A DNA stretch of 64,000 nt. Source: Mercurialis annua. Taxonomy: Eukaryota > Streptophyta > Magnoliopsida > Malpighiales > Euphorbiaceae. The stretch spans positions 45,121,651 to 45,185,650 of the forward strand of contig NC_065571.1 in assembly GCF_937616625.2 (NCBI RefSeq), in the 5' to 3' direction. The stretch's first letter is position 1. Every line of letters starts with the position of its first letter. The notes under the pieces are model-generated. The model did not search any database. It was not told where the DNA came from and saw only the letters and a program-made list of their open reading frames with translations. Shown one piece after another: positions 11,195-23,739 of this stretch. A program made the translations under genes and the position numbers.

Positions 11195-14100
11195 TGTAAT
11201 GACCCCAAAATTTTGAAATAAGAAAATAATGCCACGAGTCCTAAAGTTTCGTAATTTGGACCAAGTAGGCCGGGAAATGGACACCGACATGACATTTATT
11301 AAAGATAGCTCGAGAAAACTTGTCACGACCCGAAATCTCGAGTCGACACCGGCGCTAGGGAATGGGAATGGTTGTTCCAAAACCCGTAGCAAGTCTAAAA
11401 TTCACTAAAACTTTTTCTTTAAATTGTTTAACTAACAATCACATACTGACCTTATACGCGGAAGCATTTAACAAACATACTTTTACACACTAGTAAACAT
11501 ACAACTTTCTTCGGGCTTTTCACTTTCGTACTATGTACATACTAGCCCGGCATACAAACTACTAGTGTTAAGGTTACTTCACGGGAATCTACCTCCATGG
11601 TCAACATACAAATACCGTAGCCAAACATCATATACATAAAGGCAGCAACCATAAACAAATGGAAAACATGTTTTCGTACTAGGCAACGACACTGAACATA
11701 CATTATACTACTGCAACAACTACGAAAGTCGGGACTGTTCATTGCAAATAGACTTCCTTTCCAAGGATGGACTTCTAGCCAAGTCAAGAGTCTTTGTACC
11801 TGAAAACAAAAACTGTAGGGAGGGTCAGCTTTAATCTGAGTGATTTATTCGTTACTCACCCTATTATCAAAATAACATCGCGTTTTGAAAACGTTTTATG
11901 CAAACACAATCCTTTCATATACATATACTTTTACTTCATTACAAGACTGGATAAATCTCTAATTCTTAAATCATACTCATTTTCATTTTACCTCACATAC
12001 GCACCCAACCAAAGATTCTAGCTATGACATGAGTAACAACAATATTCACATATAAGCGATCTACAATCGTAATCAACAGAAACAAAGAAGGCATATTCAA
12101 TATTCTGAACATCATTAAAATTTATAATAACATGAACATCATGTCAACAATTGTGATATTCATCTCTGTAATAATTCACCAAACTCTAGGTCTAAAACCA
12201 GGAACACAACACTGGCTTACAGCCTAGCCAAACTCTTTCTAGGCCACCTGACGGCTAACCCTTCCTCTCCATTAGCAGGCTCGGCCCTTCTCCCTTCATC
12301 GGTCATCGTTCAGGACTTAGCCTGGTGTCATGCGCATTGACACCAAACAAAATATTCTCCATGTGCATATCTCTATCTCAGCACATAATCACAGGTGCAT
12401 ATCACAACTCAGCACCTCTCACATACATCATTACAGAGTGGCATATCGCCAACATAAATCTCAAACCATTTAAGCACAACAAAATAACCATTTGGCCACA
12501 AAACCAAATCTCAAAGCAACTTCAACAACAAACACTTTAATGCGTCACTTACCAAATCAAATGACTATCCAATAACCAAAAGGCATATCACATTTCTAAT
12601 TCGAACCATATACAAATCACAAGTTGCATATACAAAGCAATAAAAATAAGTCGTATACAAACGACACAAATCAATCCTATCAATTCAACCAATACAAAAA
12701 TCCAAGCCAAAAAATACAAACCAATCCATATACAAAACAACCAATCAAATCCGTATACAAACAATCCAAACAATTTAATCCAAAACAATCTAATCCAAAC
12801 CAATTTAATCCAAGCAATCCAGTCCAAAACAATCCAAACAATACACATTTGCGATGCATTCAAGTACTATTCATATAGTATATAAACATGGATTTAGTTA
12901 CGATAATGTGAGTAAGTAAAATATACTCACAACTTGCTATTCCATTCATTTAATAATTATACGTCGACTGCATTCCACTTAGTCGATGTCTTCAACCGTT
13001 AAGCTCGTCGACACGTCTGTCACAAACACAATCAAATATGTTTAATTCTATAAATGTATATCACATATATCAATCCTAAGTTATTAACTTAGATCGACTT
13101 CTTTAACTTTATATGTTTTTATTATCAACTTGTTATCGCATTTCTATTTCCTTGAACTATTTATCTTATATAGAATCTTGATCGTTATTTGATTTCCATA
13201 TCAAATAACTCTCTTGATGATATCAAATTAATATCATAAAATCTTCTACTTTTATACCTCATAATAATCATTATTAATGATTCATGTTTAGCTTAGAATC
13301 ATATCTCAATTTATCCCAAAACCGTCGAACTAGTTTTGCATACACTTAACTTGTAACTTATAACATATCGAGACCTACTACCTTATTGATATGACATCTT
13401 TATATTTGTATATTTACCACCTTATAGGTCATTAACATACACAATCCAAGTCTTAATAAAATCAAATACACCTAGACATGAAATCCAAGTTTTGGCCGAA
13501 CCTTATTCATCATTTCTAATCCAAGATTTCTCAATCATATACAACTTAAATTCCGCTCTAATTACACAAATTAAAGCTTATTACTAACATTTGAATCCCT
13601 TATCATCATTTTAGAATGATGGCCGAACCCTAAGTCAATTTTCATATCAACATTTCATTCATCACTTATCAATAACAACACCATTTTACAACTCACCATC
13701 ATTAACTAGTCAAGCATCATGGATTCTATAGAATTGCCGAATATACTATCCAATTCATCACTTAATTTCAGCAAGCTATACTTAGCAAGTTTCAGAAATG
13801 AAACCTCACATCAAACCAATCACCTAGACTTAGCATAACCCATCAATTACAACCTTAAAACATCATTTCTTAAACTCAATTCATCACCATCATCATTATC
13901 CAACAAAACCCGAAACTTACAGCCATAACCCTAACTCAAATATGACAATTTTATCTTGATTAACAGGTATATGTTTGTAGAGCTACTTCTCCTCGTTCTG
14001 TGGCCACAAGAATCGCCTTTATCGGACCTCAAACGAAGGAGTTACGGTAATTCTAAGATTTGACATGACAATTCTAAAGGAATGAGATGAAGATCGTTTT

Positions 14101-14571
14101 TGGCTGCTGAAAATGGACTTTTGCTGAGATTAAAATACATAAAATGAGCTTTTATATTAATGACAAAGTGTCTCCTTTAATCCTTGAAGTTTCTACCTCC
14201 ATAACTTTCAATTTTCAACTTTTCTTTCGTCCAATTTAACCCATTAATCGCTTAATCGTTCAATCTCGATAAATTTCATATTATTTATGTCCAAATAGAT
14301 AATATTAATTCCCATATCTTATAAGTTCATGTTCCGATAATTTAATTTGGCAATTTTGGCAAAAACACTCAAATTCCAATTTTGAGCTAACTTGCACTTT
14401 TTCCAATTTTTTCGTCCAAATTTCATCTTAATAATATCGATAATGAGAATTATTATTATTTCTCGAGCTATCTTTAATAAATGTCATGTCGGTGTCCATT
14501 TCCCGACCTACTTGATCCAAATTACGACTCGTGGCATTATTTTCTTATTTCAAAATTTTGGGGTCATTACA
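11195..14571 (+). mobile_element. Ty3/gypsy-like solo LTR with an inverted copy of its 3' end at the front, 5-bp TSD
   Basis: The insertion is bounded by a perfect 5-bp duplication, TACGC (11190-11194 and 14572-14576). It begins TGTAATGACCCC and ends GGGGTCATTACA. Bases 11195-11318 are the reverse complement of about 14450-14571, nearly identical apart from a 10-bp insert near 11240. A normal LTR start, TGTCACGACCCG, follows at 11321, and sequence then runs 3.25 kb to the TTACA end without coding capacity. TGTCACGACCC...GGGGTCATTACA termini are typical of long plant chromovirus (Tekay/Del-like) LTRs. 12640-12840 is a run of CCAATACAAA-like repeats. Confidence 0.7.
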
Positions 14572-14576
14572 TACGC

Positions 14577-15504
14577 ATTGCAACCATAAGACACATAACT
14601 TGCTTATGTGTTGTTAAAAGAGACAACCTTTGTATTAAGATAATCATACAGTCTTCATACATATTCATCATGCATTTAGTGATAATTCAACATGAAATAT
14701 TCACTAACTTTGGAATAGTACTAAGTTTGATTGATTCCACTAATTGATCACTTTTAAGCCACTAACCAATAAACTTGGTTAAAGTACAATTAGGTTCCTC
14801 TAATTTATAACTCTTACAAATTAGTCTCTAAATTGAACTTAATTTTTTAACTTAGATCAAATTTTGAGATATGCTAGCATCTATTTTAAATTTGATCTTT
14901 CATAAAATAATCAGTTTCACGCCCTATTATGTGTGACTAACTAGGTTCACATCTAGATGACAATGAGAGACATAAGAAACGCCTTTCTTATCTTTATTAA
15001 ACCCTATTTAATTATTAACGAGCGTAAATCGTGAATGATGTCTAACAACATATCACGACTCCCAAATAGAAATGAATGTTAGATGCATTCTAATGAACAA
15101 TGCTCATGATTATCATACTCTGAAATTCCCTTCATTATACTATTCTAATATCGACTAGTGTCACAGGTAGTCAAACACTAAATGTCTCGATCATATGACC
15201 TCATATCTCAATTCCAATTCTTGATAAATATGACTTATACTTGAAACGACTTTCTAGTATTAGAACTCCTTCCAAACAAGTCATATTCTCCTGGCTATGA
15301 TTTCATCCATCAAGAACAATTCGAGACAGCGTAGAATCCTTATTCCTATTCATCCATAGTAATAAATCCTCTCTGGGTTGAGCATCAATATTCATATGCA
15401 ACTGAATAAAGTCAACACATCCCGCGATCCTAGCTCATGAAAGATCTAGAGATATGGAGTATAAAATTGTAATCACCTATTTACAAGATAGTGTCACCGC
15501 AAGT
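14577..15504 (-). mobile_element. LTR remnant, right part (continues 10298-11194)
   Basis: This is non-coding sequence rich in words shared with 56320-56500 (GACTAACTAGGTTCAC... TAGATGACAATGAGA), so both are copies of one dispersed LTR family. It is separated from its TATA-bearing part by the 3.4 kb insertion. Confidence 0.45.
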
Positions 15505-16790
15505 CTAAGGATTTTTTTGACAATCAAATATAAATTTCAATAATGGATAATCAGAACAATTACAAGAGTAAGATATCCAAGAAAGTCTGAAAATCAATCC
15601 CGATGACGTGACAAGGAATAAGCATTACACGCAAATAAATGTGCAACTTGATTTGCAGACCACCTTACAAAAACAAAAGAAATATTATGAAACTGTTTCA
15701 CTAAATAAACACTACCGTCCACTAAAACATCACTAACGGCCCTCTCTGGATTTCTAATATCTAAAAAGGAGTCCATAGCGTCTAACTCGCCAGTCAAATT
15801 ACTCCACCCATTCAACTAGTTCAGCGCTTCTTAGATCAACTCTACACTTATAGGATCAAAAGAACTATTAGATCAACTCCACACTTATAGGATCAAAAGA
15901 ACTAATCACACCAACTAGCCTCGTTTGAATTTACTTACCTCTATTATTCCGATCAACAAGGTCAAAAGCGGCCTTGCCGCCATTCGAGAAGATGACACCA
16001 TTAACTTAAAGCACCCGAAATCTGGCGGTCTCCATACAACCAAACAATCAAACTTACCATACGCCAATCTAGCAGCCCGTCGACCTTTACTTTTTACCAT
16101 CTGTCATGCCAGCAACTACTGGTTTGCCGAGTTGATAATTGCCTCTGTTGAACTACTTGTTTTCCCCTAAATAAGGTTGTTACTATTAAGCCATATTTTG
16201 TAGCAAATAATTGAGGTCGGATCAGAATCTTCTCTACTCGAGCTCTTTGACCACCACTTGCACCAAGCCGACATATTTAAATCCATCTCCAACGAAACCT
16301 GCAGCTTCACCAACTTCCAGCAGGTTTCTAACACTGTACACTCGTTGAATGTGTGGACTTCATCTCTCCCACGACAAACCTAGCACGTCATATTAATAAA
16401 GACATGCTTCTGAGCTAAAGCGTCAATGGTAGGGAGAGGACCCGAAGCCAAACGCCAAAGAAAATTAGGACATGATGAGGAATACAGAGACTCCATAACT
16501 TATTCCAACAAAACAGTCCCACTCTATTACTATCGAGAGAGATTTCTCCATGAATACTACGATACACACTCTTCCTCGAGAATTTCTTCTTAGCATTCAA
16601 CACCCATAACCAGCCATCGGGAAAATAACGCAAACTAATAGGAGTAGGTAAAATAATATTCTGGTCATTAACATTGACAATGTCTCTCACAATGTCTTTA
16701 TCCGATTCCCTAACCCCTTCTTTGAACTATTGCCAAACCTCGCCCCCTTCTTGAGTCGGATTCACCTCATTAGTAACGAAATCCGACTCT
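15505..16790 (-). pseudogene. LINE 3' part: zf-RVT then RNase H-like domain
   Basis: Read on the minus strand, 16690-16415 gives ...GLFCWNKLWSLCIPHHVLIFF.., the reverse-transcriptase zinc-binding (zf-RVT) segment. 16100-15915 has WRPPDFGCFKL, the usual start of the LINE RNase H domain, and 15815-15594 ends with VRWSANQVAHLFA, its last block. Stops and shifts separate them. A 37-bp segment is tandemly duplicated (15831-15867, 15868-15904). The 3' end is a short A-tail next to TGTCA (plus-strand T-run about 15510). Confidence 0.65.
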
Positions 16791-17350
16791 CTACTTTAAA
16801 ACCATAGATAATTGCCAAACGCCAGTATTATGACATCCCTAATGCAAACTCGGGCTCCTCTCCTCATGATCTATTGGGCATAAAAAAATACTCCTCCATA
16901 AATACCAGATGGTCTGCTCTTTGATTAAAAAAAATCGTCGGGAAAAAAATTCCGGTGAAAAAGAAAATTTCGACTGCGGTTTCATGTGGATGCGGCGGTT
17001 GGCGGTGGAATGGAGCGGAGAGGTGAATTGATCCAGTTTTACATAGTTTTAGGAGGGGGGATATTCCCACTCTCTTTGGGTGTTTTTAATAAAAAAAAAA
17101 CGCAAGTTGCGAGTTAGTTTGACCCAAAAGTCTTTAAAATGACTCTTTTAATATTGGAAAATTACACTCTATACCTCATTTTTTGAAACTTTTGCAAAAA
17201 TAACCTTTTTACCTCTAATCTACTAATAAACTACCAAAAAGGAATATTTTTGCAAAAAATAATATCAAAAAACGAGATAATTTTGAAAAAAGCCTTCTGA
17301 TATTTCGTGCTAAGTTGAGGGGGTGAATTGACCCTTTATTCAATGATTTA
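16791..17350. mobile_element. Right-hand end of a TIR element related to 23740-24845
   Basis: The order GGAGCGGAGA..., CACTCTCTTTG(A/G)(A/G)TGTTTTTAA, AGTT(G)...GTTTGACCC and TTTCGTGC(T/C)AAG(T/C)TGAG...GAATTGA(C/T)CCTTT is shared, in the same order, with 24600-24845. Its left partner was not found, so this copy is truncated or scrambled. Confidence 0.5.
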
Positions 17351-18396
17351 CACCTAAATGAGTAATAATTTGCTAGAACATCATACTCTCTATTATTATA
17401 GTTTTTCTCACTATAGATCAAAACATCAAGCATGGTATCTATACTATATATAAAAGCACGGATGGAGGGGGGGATCATTTACGTTAATGTTCTTTTCACT
17501 TTATAAGATATAATTATTAATTAAAACTATTAAAACATAATAAAATTAGAATACTAATTAAAATAAACTACTATATTAAGATAATTGTTTAGAGTACTAA
17601 CTAAAATAGACTACTTAAAATATATTTTAATTATTTTTTAATCATGTGTAATTTTAAATAAGATAAACTACTTTAATTACTATTTTAATTATTATTTGAT
17701 ATTTTTAATTAAAATTTAACGTTAAACTATTAATAAAATGATTTAAAATATGAAATAAAATAAACTATTGCTAATTAACTACTATTTTAAATATTGTTTG
17801 ATAATTTGACGAGACACAATGAGTCACATGTGAAACACGTAAAGTGACATGAGTATAACAAAAAGCGTATAATAGTTTTCCCCATCATTATTTTATTATA
17901 TTATTTCCATTTCACCTTTCTCACGGTAGATCGCTTCGTTTAAAATATAATGAATAACTTTTGTAATATTTAGTTTCTAATTTTACTATATATATCATAA
18001 TTTAATATTTCAGAAAATGATTTTAGTTTTTTTAAATGCATTAATATTAATTTTAATGATTTTTATTAAAATAAAATTATTATTGTTATTTTTTTAAGTA
18101 ACATATTTACAACATTTTTTTTAATAATTAATCAAATTACACTAAGCAAAAATTGTTTGCTCAACCAGTACAAATTGCTCAACATCTTAAGAGACAAACC
18201 CCTTCAAAATTGAGACTCACTAATATCAGTCAATGCCTTTTTGGTCAGAATGAGCTACAAATAAAATTCTTCTATTGATATAGAAATATATGTACAACTA
18301 CGGTTAAGTAAAACCGAACCAAACTGAAAAATCAAAATAAACCAAGCCAAAGTTTGTTGTTTGATTTTGATTTTTTGGTGAAAATGGCTTGATTCG
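17351..18396. other. AT-rich intergenic DNA
   Basis: Mostly A/T with imperfect TAATTAAAAT repeats (17520-17780). From about 18290 the text is AACCGAACC-type MITE sequence that resumes after the MULE at 19305. No gene. Confidence 0.5.
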
Positions 18397-19304
18397 GGGC
18401 TTATTTTCATCTGTCGTTCCTGACTTTTGGACTTTTTATCACTGACGTCCCAACTGCAAAAAACCACCCTACGGCAGCCACCCATTTGTTGAACACCCTG
18501 CGGCAGCCACACACCTCCACTCCATACACCACTGGGACCCACCCAGTTCTCTTCGTCTGAGAAGACGAAGTGGGTCGTCTTCTCAGACGAATAGACGAAC
18601 CCATCAGGTTCGTCTCTTCGTATGAGAAGACGAAGTGGGTCGTCTTCTCAAACGAGGAGACGAATGGGTTCGTCTCCTCGTCTGAGAAGACGACCTTGGG
18701 ATCGTCTGAGAAGACGAAGGTCTTCTCAGACGAATGAGGTTCATCTGAGACGAACCTCAGACGAGACGAGTTCGTTTGAGGCGAACCTCAGACGAGACGA
18801 GTTCGTCTGAGGCGAACCTCAGACGAACCTCAACAAATTTGTTCAACATATCTGTTTTTACAGATTTGTTCAACAGATCTGTTGTGTTCAACAGATCTGT
18901 TAAACACATTCAACAGATCTGTTGAACACATTCAACATATCCGCTGAACACAGACGGTGGTGGATATCGGAGTACCGGAGGTGGTTTTTAAGGGTGCGCG
19001 GCGGCGGACGGGTAGGTGTCGATTATAGGTTTGGTTAGATAATTGTAGGTTTGGTTAGGTAGTTTTAAATTTGGTTAGGTAGTTTTAGGTTTTATTAGGT
19101 GGTTTTAGGTTTGATTATGTTGGGTCTGGTTAGGTTATAATTTTTTTTAATTATTTGTTTTAGGGGTATTTTAGTCATTTTTTGGGTAAAAGGACTTTTG
19201 TGATCGTCAAACTAAAGATCAGGGGGTTTACAGGCCGAAAATGAAATTTAGGGACGTTAGTGATAAAAAGTCCAAAAGTCAGGGATGACAGATGAAAATA
19301 AGCC
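18397..19304. mobile_element. Non-autonomous MULE-like TIR element with palindromic core (second family)
   Basis: The ends are GGGCTTATTTTCATCTG at 18397 and its complement ending at 19304. TIR similarity extends through GGACTTTTTATCACT (about 55 bp). The flanks CTTGATTCG and CTTGATTCA form an imperfect 9-bp duplication. The right sub-terminal stretch (GGTTAGGT repeats, TTTTAGGGGTATTTTAG, CAGGGGGTTTA) is closely similar to the corresponding part of 1010-2196 although the terminal TIRs differ. No ORF of note. Confidence 0.75.
18548..18835. repeat. Array of CGTCTGAGAAGACG / GTCTGAGGCGAACCTCAGAC palindromes
   Basis: This is a continuous run of dyads built on TTCGTCT and AGACGAA: first with a TCTGAGAAGAC or TCTTCTCAGA centre (18548-18735), then with (T)CTGAG(G)CGAACCTCAGA centres repeated three times (18740-18832). 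After it (18836-18955) comes a separate run of AACA(G)ATCTGTT palindromes. The short open frames here are by-products. Confidence 0.85.
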
Positions 19305-19690
19305 CTTGATTCAGTGTCAGATTTTAAAAACTTTAAAGTTTAGTTCGATTTGAGAGGTTGTAAAATTGAAATAACTAAAAAACCGACTGAACCAAACTTT
19401 TAAAAAAAAATAGGATTTTTTTCCTTTTGGTCTAAATCCTTATTTTTTTGTTGTTTTACAATAAAAACTAAGATTTTTTTTATCTAATTTATAAAATAAA
19501 TTTAAACCGAAATTTGAAACCGAACAGAAACGGTATCGAACTGACCAAAAAGTTCAGCCAAAAAAAGTTCGGTGTTTGGTGAAAATAACTACGGTTTGGT
19601 TTGAGATTTAGAGAAATTTGGAACCGTCGGATTTGGTCAATTTGGAATCAAATCAAACCAAACCGACCGATACTCTCCCTTATGTACAAC

Positions 19691-20379
19691 AATCGTAATA
19701 GCCAAATTAGCACAATCTGAAGCTATTCAACTCATACCGTTACAAGACTCCTCTCCGGTGTTGAAAGTTTCTAGTATAATTTTTGCATTAAAATTGACTT
19801 TAAAAGGAGTTAGAAGTTGTTTTATCGCAATTGTAACACCATTTCTAATTGCTATAGTTTCGCCAACATCCAACTTAGCTTTCCAATTATATATTTTAAA
19901 CCTTGTTACCTGTATCTCAACATTTTGATCTCTGTAACTATTCCAAATTTAAACTTTTTCAATCTATTATCAAAGCCTGCATCTGCAGGAATACAATATG
20001 TTTTTTTGGTAAAAAATAATTAATATAATTTTAATTATCATTCATAATATAAATTAATTTAGTATAAAGAACGTTGAAGTGAAATATAATTAAAATTCCC
20101 ATCCATAATATAATTATTAATGTATTTATTATTTTTAAAAATAGGTGCATGAGAGCCACAAATAGAAATACTAAATTATTTGACTTTATTTTTTTAAGTT
20201 TAAATTTGTTTAATATTGCCGACCTTTGAATGCTAAGCTAGAAAGACTGTAATAAACTGTAAAGTGGAAAATTCAAATAAATAAAGACGACGACGGACGA
20301 TTGAATGCAAACCTTTGAATATAAATAAACAACTCAATGGGACAACAATGTCGGCAACAAATTGAAATAATTGAAAAAA
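19691..20379. other. AT-rich intergenic DNA
   Basis: No ORF, TIR pair or RNA gene can be supported. Confidence 0.5.
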
Positions 20380-20715
20380 GGTCAAACCCATATAGAGGTT
20401 CCTGACTTTACACTTTTTTTTCTGTAGGTCCTTATACTTTATTTTTATATTATCTGGTCCCTCTAATTACCTATTTTTGATTTTCAGGTCCTTTGTGAGT
20501 TTTTTCCAGTCCCTCTACTTACAGTTTTTGTTTCCTCCAGTCCCTCTACTTACAATTTTTGTTTTCTCCAGCCATACAAAAAGGACCGGAAAAAACTCAT
20601 AAAGGATCTAAAAATTAAAAATAGGTAAGTGGAGGGATTAAATAATACAAAAATGAAGTATAAGGATTACGGAAAAAAATGTGTAAAGTACAGGGACTTT
20701 TATATGGATTAAGCC
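20380..20715. mobile_element. MULE-type MITE, 336 bp
   Basis: It is flanked by a perfect 9-bp duplication, TTGAAAAAA (20371-20379 and 20716-20724). The arms pair over most of their length: GTTCCTGACTTTACAC with GTGTAAAGTACAGGGAC, and CTTATACTTTA with TAAAGT-type words on the right. The centre has GTCCCTCTACTTACA repeated in tandem. Confidence 0.8.
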
Positions 20716-20797
20716 TTGAAAAAAGGTCTAACGTTATGCGCTCGTGCTTGTCCCATTGCCCATCCATGCCTATGGAAATTTTAAAAATAATTTTGTA

Positions 20798-21860
20798 AAA
20801 ACTTTTTTTTTGGTCAATCACCAAAAGAAGCAATTTTATTGCTATAGAAAAGAGAGATACACCAAACAACAACAAAGCCTACAACCAGGCCTAAACCAAA
20901 AGGGGAGGACAGACCCTCAACCCAAAACAGCTACTAACTAAAACATGCCCTAACCTGATAAAGAAACAAGACAGGCCTGCAAACACAACTCACCCAGAGC
21001 TAAGCTAAGGAATTAACCCAAAAAACATTCCTTTAAAATCAGTTTCTCATTTCTATATTACTTCTAATCTTGTTAAAGATTGTATCACAAGAATGCCTTC
21101 TCTTATTAAAGATCAGGTCGTTTCTGGCAAACCAGATTTGGTACACAGCCGCACAGAATCCATTTTCCCTCACTTTTGCAATTCTGGATTTACCTCTTCC
21201 TCTTCTAGTAAAAAAACTCACTTCCCTGTTCCAATTGTCTGGATTCCTGTTGAACCCCAAATAAGCTAACACCTTCTTCCAGACCTCATAGGAGAACGGG
21301 TAAGAGAAGAAAAGGTGCCTAGTGGTTTCACTCTCCTGGTTACAGAAGCAGTACTTATCATCTGGGATAGTCCCCCATTTATGCAATTTCTCTCTAGTAT
21401 TCAGCTTGTTTTTCAGGGCAAGCCATGTAGTAAAAGAATACCTAGGGACATTTCCTGCATACCAAATAAGATGGTTCCAGCTAACTTTACTCTTTTCAAT
21501 CAACAACTTTTTCCAGACACTATTAGTTGAGAAGCTCCCATTCTTGTTAAGGCTCCAGGAAATTCTGTCATTGCTGTCAGTAGTATGGTAGTTAGCCATT
21601 ATGAAGTCCCAGGCTTCTTGAGTATAATGATCAAGAGGTTCTGGCAGATTCCAGTTGTCCTCCTTTGTACAATTTGGCTTTCTTAGGGACTTCTGAGTTC
21701 TTGATACAGACATTAGGGAATCTTTCAATGATGGATTTGCCATCCAACCAAGGATCAAACCAGAAAGAGAAGGACTTGCCATCTCCTAACTTGTAGTTGA
21801 ACATGTTATAAATGACTCTCCTAAGATTGAGAATCTGACCCCAGCTCCAGGAAGTATTAT
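20798..21860 (-). pseudogene. LINE 3' part with zf-RVT domain
   Basis: A 247-residue minus-strand frame (21782-21039) contains SWNHLIWYAGNVPRYSFTTW, LKNKLNTREKLHKWG and CFCNQESETTRHLFFSYPFS, the zinc-binding segment after reverse transcriptase in plant LINEs. Just upstream the +1 frame reads LGDGKSFSFWFDPWLDG, so the start of the long frame is out of register with the true reading frame and a frameshift lies around 21730. No RNase H domain follows. The element ends at an A-tail (plus-strand T-run at about 20800-20812). It should not be annotated as a host gene. Confidence 0.75.
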
Positions 21861-21889
21861 TAGGTTTAACAATTCCCCAAAATATACAC

Positions 21890-23021
21890 GACGTGTTTAA
21901 ACCACCTTAAATGAAATCAATAATGATTTTAAAAACATTTAAATACACAAACTCAGATCTGAAATAATAATTCAACAACCAATTTAACTATGGCAAAACT
22001 CAACGTAGCTTATATACAACTTCATCAGTCGATTACCCACCAATCTTAAACAATGCCAGCATGAATAATCCACCAAAACAATCCTATAACATACATAGGC
22101 AACCCCAAATACACCTCAACACAAAATCAAGCCAACCAATACATACGCAAAACAAACCCGAAAATCAACAATTAACATATCAAGTGATTGAATAACCAAA
22201 ACTTTAATTCTAATGTATGAAATCCTCCCTAGGTCATGCATTTCTAGCCACTTCCATAATTTAAAAACAACAAATATAACATATTATAGCACACAATTCA
22301 ATGTGGCTCTCAAATCAATTATAGATTCACAACATCTAAGCTATAATTAACATTAAACACGCTAACACATTAATCATCATACAATATTCAGATCTTAAAT
22401 ATGGCAAAAATAGAAAATGAATACTTCAACACCCAAAGTAATATTCAATCATAATAACCTACAATTCTCTATGCAAATAATAAGGGAAAAGGGAACACAT
22501 ATCTCTTGAAAGCCAAAGAAATCAAATACCCGGAAATTTGATCAATCAAAAGCCTATAAGTATGATAAACAAGAAGCTATTGAATCTAGAATCACACCAA
22601 TCATAAACCAATTGAATAAACCATGAAAGATATGATTAAAAGACTTACCAATGATAAAAAAAATGAGAGAGATGGGTGGGGAATTGAGTATGAATAGTGT
22701 CTCAGCCGTTCTAGGATTTTCAGAAGTGAAAGAAATGAATTTAGATCGAAATAAGGGTTTATTTATAGAAAACAACGACCTCGGCAGTGATCTGTCACGC
22801 CCGTGACATGCCTCTATCACGCCCGTGACACAAGCTCTGCCTCCAAAAAAATTGATTTTTGGGCATAAGCCCAAAGTCGCTCCAAACAATCCGGAGCACA
22901 CCCGAAACACGATCAAACATCAAAATAAGGTCTAAGTATACTAAACCAAAGTTTAAAGAAACCAAACCATCAAACATCAGACAGTTCATCGGAACAAACC
23001 GGAAAAACACGGGGTGTTACA
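21890..23021 (-). mobile_element. Ty3/gypsy-like LTR (minus strand)
   Basis: On the minus strand it starts at 23021 with TGTAACACCCCGTG, the usual start of plant Ty3/gypsy LTRs. Two palindromes with TCACGCCCGTGA cores lie at about 22795-22806 and 22817-22828. No coding sequence is present. The other terminus is uncertain (about 21890, next to the LINE). Confidence 0.5.
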
Positions 23022-23152
23022 CATATTGTTCTTGCGAAAGAGTTAACATTTTTTAAAATAATTTCTATCACTTCTTACACCAGATATACAAGTTGTTTCA
23101 CACATGCTTTTCATTAAAAAAAATTAAAAAAAAGTCATTATTATAGATGATA

Positions 23153-23442
23153 GGCTTAAATGCACAAAATCACCAACTTTTTCGTGTTTTTGATATTTAA
23201 CATAATCTTTTAATTTTTAATATTTAACACGAAGTTTCCAATTATTACAATTAAGACCATGTTTGTGTTCCTTTGAAAAATTGTGTCAGTTTACATCCAA
23301 ACGGTACCATTTTACATCCAAAACGATGTCTGTGTCTTAGTTGCAAAAATTTGAAAGTTCATGTACATTTTTGCCAAAATTAAAAGACTATGTTAAATAC
23401 CAAAAACACGCGAAAGTTTGTGATTTTTGGTGCATTTAAGCC
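23153..23442. mobile_element. MULE-type MITE, 290 bp
   Basis: The TIRs are GGCTTAAATGCAC...AAATCA at 23153 and its complement ending at 23442. The flanks are TAGATGATA and TAGATAATA, a 9-bp duplication with one mismatch. Confidence 0.75.
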
Positions 23443-23619
23443 TAGATAATACTACTCCTTGTTAAGCCCAAATAGGGCTAACCATAAGTCGAAACTGTTC
23501 AATATTTTTGGAACCATAATCGCCGGTTTTTGTTTTAAACCGACGGTTCTGACGGTATAAAATAGATTTTTTAAAAAATAATTTTTAAATTACCTACCAA
23601 GATCAATTATTGATATATT

Positions 23620-23672
23620 TTATCCACCCACCCACCCCTCACACACCACACACACACCACACACACACATGT
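23620..23672. repeat. CA/CCCA microsatellite
   Basis: A run of CACCCACCCACC then CACACACCACACACACAC. Confidence 0.9.
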
Positions 23673-23739
23673 ATATAAAATTATTATTTATTTTGACATA
23701 TCCAACTATATATGTGTAGGACTATCTTTTTATTTTTGA

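Larger units (their letters stand above)
18290..19690. mobile_element. CCGAACC-type MITE interrupted by a MULE
   Basis: The left part (about 18290-18395: TAAAACCGAACC, GATTTTTTGGTG) and the right part (19305-19690: ACCGAACAG, GTTCGGTGTTTGG, AAACCAAACCGACCG) carry complementary GGTTTGGTT/AACCAAACC words. They are separated exactly by the element 18397-19304. Boundaries are approximate. Confidence 0.4.

Noticed and set aside
21039..21782. 247-residue ORF as a host gene
   Set aside because: Contains the LINE zinc-binding segment, with the true upstream frame shifted and an A-tail downstream.
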